A stretch of DNA of 64,000 bases from Lepidonotus clava (Eukaryota; Annelida; Polychaeta; Phyllodocida; Polynoidae): assembly GCA_936440205.1 (NCBI GenBank), contig OW387142.1, positions 15,776,736-15,840,735 on the forward strand, in the 5' to 3' direction. Positions 60,311 through 64,000 of this stretch are shown piece after piece. Every line of letters starts with the position of its first letter. Positions within the stretch are counted from its first letter, which is position 1. Below the pieces are notes generated by a model. It saw only the letters and a list, made by a program, of their open reading frames with translations, searched no databases and was not told the origin of the DNA. The translations under genes and the position numbers were made by a program.

Positions 60311-61020
60311 GTAGGGTGTGAGGAAGCCCTGCTACGTACTCCCAATTACACGTACTACTCGCGGGCAAATGGGCCAGTAGAAGTGTAGTAAGTACGTGTA
60401 CGTTTCCCTGCGTAACACCCTAAACTATATGTACTACTTACACACAAATATGGCTTCAACATATTGTACATTGTTACAATGAGGGTAGTTTCTTTTTGCG
60501 TGATTCAGAAAGATAAGCCTGGTGAAATGCGTTTTTATATGATTAATAAAAAAAAATGAAAAAAAACTAATATTTCTGGACTGTCGCCCCCTATTCTATA
60601 TGCTACATCAATAAAGATATATTTTTCTCCGACATAATCTATCGTTTTTTTAGTAAAATGATTCTCGGAATTAAGAGAATTCCACACGTACCAGTCCTTC
60701 CCATGCTCAAGATTCAGAGTTTAGCAAAGGCAGACACATCGTTTATAAATATCTATCTTTATGCTTTTCGAATAGACCGACACTAGATTCGTAGATTTCC
60801 GCCCCTGCAGAAATAGTGACAATGAGCGTCCATACACGTTCAAACTGCCTTGGCCCTTGGCCCATCGGTGTGAACGGAGAATAAAAGCGCTGCATTAACA
60901 TCAACGTTTTTATCTGTACCTAGACCTCTGTACACTCTCACAGACCCCAAAGCCCTCTGGTCAGTTCTATTCTGGAGGTGACCTTGGCAGTAAAGAGGTA
61001 GTGCCCTCAACAGCGGAAGT
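60311..61020. other. no gene seen
   Basis: AT-rich sequence; nothing supported. Confidence 0.4.
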
Positions 61021-61029
61021 CAGGAGTAA

Positions 61030-61440
61030 TAAGCCCCCCACCACGTGACCACTCTGAACCGGAAACACGTGGTGCACCTAACTAGAGGCCCCGCTGACCA
61101 CGTGACCGGAAGACCCCCCACGGCTGGTTGCCGGCGCCACAAGGGTATTCCCCATAATGACAGTAGTTCTGGCCACTCCCCGCTAGGCACCATCCTCTTG
61201 ACTTAGTCTTTAATCTGCAAAGATCATTGGGAGGGGGAAATTATATTTAGAAGAGAAGTTATTTTTTTGATTTTTTTTAACAGCGTTTATTGACTTCATT
61301 TGGTTTTATAACTGCATTCGGGAGAGGCCCAGTGGGTGCCGCCATGTTGAACAAGGGATGGTCCTGATTGGCTGAAAAGTTGTGCTTGACCACCCACAGG
61401 TAGTGGTGCCAAAGGACCGCGCATGCGCGAATCTAGACTC
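61030..61440. promoter_or_regulatory. promoter-like: E-box/ETS cluster, YY1, NF-Y, NRF1
   Basis: CCACGTGACC (61,041), CACGTG (61,066) and CCACGTGACCGGAAG (61,098-61,112, overlapping E-box and ETS site) form one group, with ACCGGAAA at 61,058. About 230 bp further come GCCGCCATGTTG (61,338-61,349, YY1 on the minus strand), ATTGGCT (61,367, inverted CCAAT) and a perfect NRF1 site GCGCATGCGC (61,419-61,428). On the minus strand the YY1 site overlaps an ATG that opens 22 codons (MAAPTGPLPNAV...); on the plus strand an ATG opens 7. A bidirectional, housekeeping-type promoter fits. The downstream genes are not identified. Confidence 0.55.
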
Positions 61441-62155
61441 CCGAATGCGGTATATGTGTTTACTGAGTCATAATATGCTTCTGTGTGCATTGCCAGGAGA
61501 TGCCCATGTGATAATTGAGTCACTAGTTCATCTTGCAGGACCTGTTAAGAGGAAGACCCCCCGCGTGAACTTCTGACGTAATGAATAGGAAAACTAGTGA
61601 TTCTTTACTTTGGGACGTTTCACAACTCCTTTAAGTACCTCACGTTCTGCATTGAAGCTATGCGACTTTATACGGTCTCTTTGTGCTACTCCAGCTACCA
61701 TTCATTCTAAAAAGGACATTTGTCTGATCTACCTAATGTGGCACCTGTTTTGATTAGAACTCTTTCCCCTCGGGCTTTAAGCAATAAGAAACGCTTGCTT
61801 AGAGCAGTCTTTGATGTGCAGCAACTATTTAAGGTGGAAAAGCAATCTGCTGCAGCTGGGTAAAAAGGCTTATTCCTCCTAATACTAATAGTGCAGGTCA
61901 CGCCAGGCTCGTGGGGAGATGGGAGAAAAAAAAGTAAAGCCTGTTTCCACTAGGCGATTTTAACTACTGAAAATTGGGAATTTTTCAAATGTTGTTAAAA
62001 ATATTACAGAAACTCATACATGTGACATACCATTAGGAAGGCAATTGAAAATCTCTTCTAATGATATATAACATGTATATAATTAACCCATCTTTATACT
62101 AGCGGTTTTCCAAACAGGGAGTAAAATCAAACAGTGGGATTCATCCTTAAAGGTG
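61441..62155. other. no gene seen
   Basis: AT-rich sequence; nothing supported. Confidence 0.4.
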
Positions 62156-62159
62156 TTCT

Positions 62160-62470
62160 CTCTCGCCTTTGCCACCTTCCCACTTTAATCTCATCCCCTG
62201 GAGTTGAGCCTGCCGTGAAGGATGTGTGAGCTGCTCCTGTGGCCCTCCACCATTACCAGGATTTATCCCTGCCTCCCAGACCTCCCTCACAGACTCTCTG
62301 AGGGGGCCGGCCAGCCTACCCCCTCTGCCTGATCCCATCTCCATTGTCAATGGGGTGGGTTTTAACCTGCCGCTCCTCACTACACCTGAGCACAATAGAG
62401 AGTCTACCAGGGGAGGCTTCACAGAGAGAGTGAGGTCCTCAGAGGGTGTGGGATAAAGGGGCAAGAGATG
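62160..62470. other. GC-rich island with GAGCTGCTC
   Basis: GAGCTGCTCCTGTGG at 62,228 recalls GAGCCGCTCCTGTGG at 45,793. CCCCTGGAG lies near 62,190. Open frames on both strands overlap and are Pro/Ser or Gly/Arg rich, as expected of GC-rich DNA. Confidence 0.4.
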
Positions 62471-62474
62471 GTGA

Positions 62475-64000
62475 CGAGTGAAGGGAGTAAATCTCAGTAA
62501 TACCTTTTCTTTGTATTTTTTTCAGGCATTTTTTGCCTTTTATTGTATTCTTTTTTTTTTCTTTTCTTTTTTTTTTTTTAGCTCGGCCTACTTTTTATTT
62601 CTGTCAGGTAGTATTTCTTTTCTCGTCAGGTTCATATCTACCGTCTCGCTCACTTTTATGTCATTCAAAAAGCATGTTTCCCTTCGCACTAGAATCAACG
62701 CTGGTGATTTATCACAAATGTTAACAGTTAATTTTGATCCCCAAATCAAGCCCTCAAACAAAATAAATCAACATAAAATCGAAAAAAAAGCATGCAAAAC
62801 ATCAACAATTTATCAAAACAAAATCCCCTATGGAAAACAACGTTAAAAACTGGCAGCCTAGAACATAATATACTACCATTGATTTCGATCAAAACAGCTG
62901 TTTGATGGGATCATACATCTGTAAATCATGTAATACATGTACTCTTTGTCCAACCCAAATGCATACCCAATTTGGGAAGAGCTAATTCATTTATTCTTCG
63001 TCTTCGTCTTCACTTCATATTGTATTTTCTATGCCCAATGCTGCATGTGCATTCAAACAATACCCAATAAGAGATCACTCATTCAAGTTAGTACACATTA
63101 GCAATCCTCAAATTAACGACCCCCACTTTATAAAGCAGACAATAATTGTCTACAGTAATAATTCACGGTATCAATTTCTCATCGTTGCTCTTCCCTCCAC
63201 CTTTTCCATTTCATTTTGACTGGCCATAGCGTTACTCGATATCGACAAAATGTGAACCGGTAATTAAGACTTGGTCGGTTAAAACTCTGGATGTTCCAGG
63301 GCTCAGAGTCGGTAAAAACGAGGCAAACTTCATCTTAAAACAAACCCTTTTTTCTGATGAGCGTTGAACATTGACGAAGCTCCTGGTGTTTTTCAACCGA
63401 AAAGCAAGCAACGGTAACTCAACATGAAAAAGGTTTTCAAAACGGATATTGTTTTCTTAAAGGTAACAATGGTGTTGTTACTGTACAATATAGATTTTTT
63501 AAAACATAAAAGGACGGCTTTATGTAGAGACAGATTAAATCGATTATGGGCGTGTTTAAGACTGTTTTGTTATCAAAATTAATATTGAAGAAATTCTGCA
63601 GTGTAAGCAAGTCTCTATAGCTATACCAGTAAAACATACGCACTCAGTGACCTCGTTAGTCTTATGTTAGATGATCACCCTCATTTGAGTGAATCAGCAA
63701 ATTTTATATCTGTAATTGTGCAGGGAAAGGTTAAGTCTTTGAAATAGCAATTTTTTTTAAATATAGTAGGATAGAAAAGAACAGACAAAGAAATGAGGAG
63801 GGATGTTAGATTGATTTAGAAGGAGCATAAATAGGAGACCAGGCATAGAAAAACTGGGTAAAAGTACATTGATGTTTAACCGGAGATTCAGAGGGCTAAA
63901 AGAAAGAGCTATAGAGCTGCACTCTTTATTGGTATAAGGAGAAGGTAAATGAGCATCAATGGGGAGAATTGAAAGTTTGGGTCTCCAGGTCGAAAAGGTC
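62475..64000. other. no gene seen; T-rich tract then AT-rich DNA
   Basis: 62,510-62,680 is a T-rich tract that keeps plus-strand frames open (Phe-rich, low-complexity). The final 250 bp are purine-rich on the plus strand. No exon or element is supported. Confidence 0.45.

Noticed and set aside
62478-62846. 122-codon plus-strand open frame with a Phe-rich, membrane-like start
   Set aside because: The hydrophobic part is produced by a T-rich tract with simple-sequence character, and no other evidence of coding was found.
13000-64000. TAGGCCTA-like words thought to be enriched
   Set aside because: About 9 TAGGCCT copies against roughly 8 expected in the window; not significant.
1-64000. Old virus copies or capsid-bearing elements
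   Set aside because: No long terminal repeats, reverse-transcriptase, integrase, polymerase or capsid signatures were recognised by eye on either strand.

Overview
The window reads as nuclear DNA of an animal: base composition drifts between AT-rich and GC-rich patches, no long intron-free genes are present, spliceosomal signals are visible, and short DNA transposons, SINE pieces and minisatellites are scattered throughout. Two SINE-like 3' ends (near 47,940 and 48,410) resemble tails I associate with molluscs and other lophotrochozoans, so a marine mollusc is my best guess, at low confidence. All statements come from reading by eye; no search was run.

Protein-coding content is thin. The only long convincing coding segment is 20,812-21,745 (+), a terminal exon of a proline-rich protein with polyproline tracts, six copies of a (K/N)R(Q/R)SSLT phospho-site-like repeat and an acidic C-terminus. 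Candidate 5' ends of other genes are a TATA/CCAAT/E-box promoter with a short first exon ending in ATG at 25,371-25,587, a possible first coding exon with a myristoylation-like N-terminus at 38,966-39,048, and an E-box promoter with an in-context ATG at 53,115. A sequence built like a recursive splice site lies at 26,705, about 1.1 kb inside the intron that would follow the 25,587 donor. Further promoter-like clusters (ETS, NRF1, YY1, CRE, CACGTG, CTCGCGAG motifs) occur at about 24.3, 48.2, 49.0, 52.4 and 61.0-61.4 kb.

Mobile DNA: a piggyBac-type MITE with intact TTAA duplications (30,526-31,165), a TA-flanked MITE with long inverted arms (50,957-51,940) directly followed by a hAT-type MITE-like element (51,944-52,158), a 335-bp foldback (41,479-41,813), smaller inverted-repeat elements near 28.2 and 28.9 kb, and SINE heads or tails near 4.7, 39.8, 47.8 and 48.4 kb. 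Minisatellites are at 13.1-13.4, 14.4, 15.8-16.0, 19.7-20.0, 36.6, 52.6, 53.4, 57.8 and 58.8 kb.

The least expected signal is a dispersed 9-bp motif, GAGCAGCTC/GAGCTGCTC. I count 20 exact copies where about half a copy is expected by chance. They sit mostly in GC-rich islands, and neighbouring copies are often 10, 20, 30 or 41 bp apart, close to whole helical turns. One island (13.1-13.4 kb) turns the half-site into an array that also carries five AGGTCA nuclear-receptor half-sites and a perfect 13-bp inverted repeat. Together with CTCF-like sites, CRE and homeodomain clusters, the window looks like gene-poor regulatory territory around a few poorly resolved genes.
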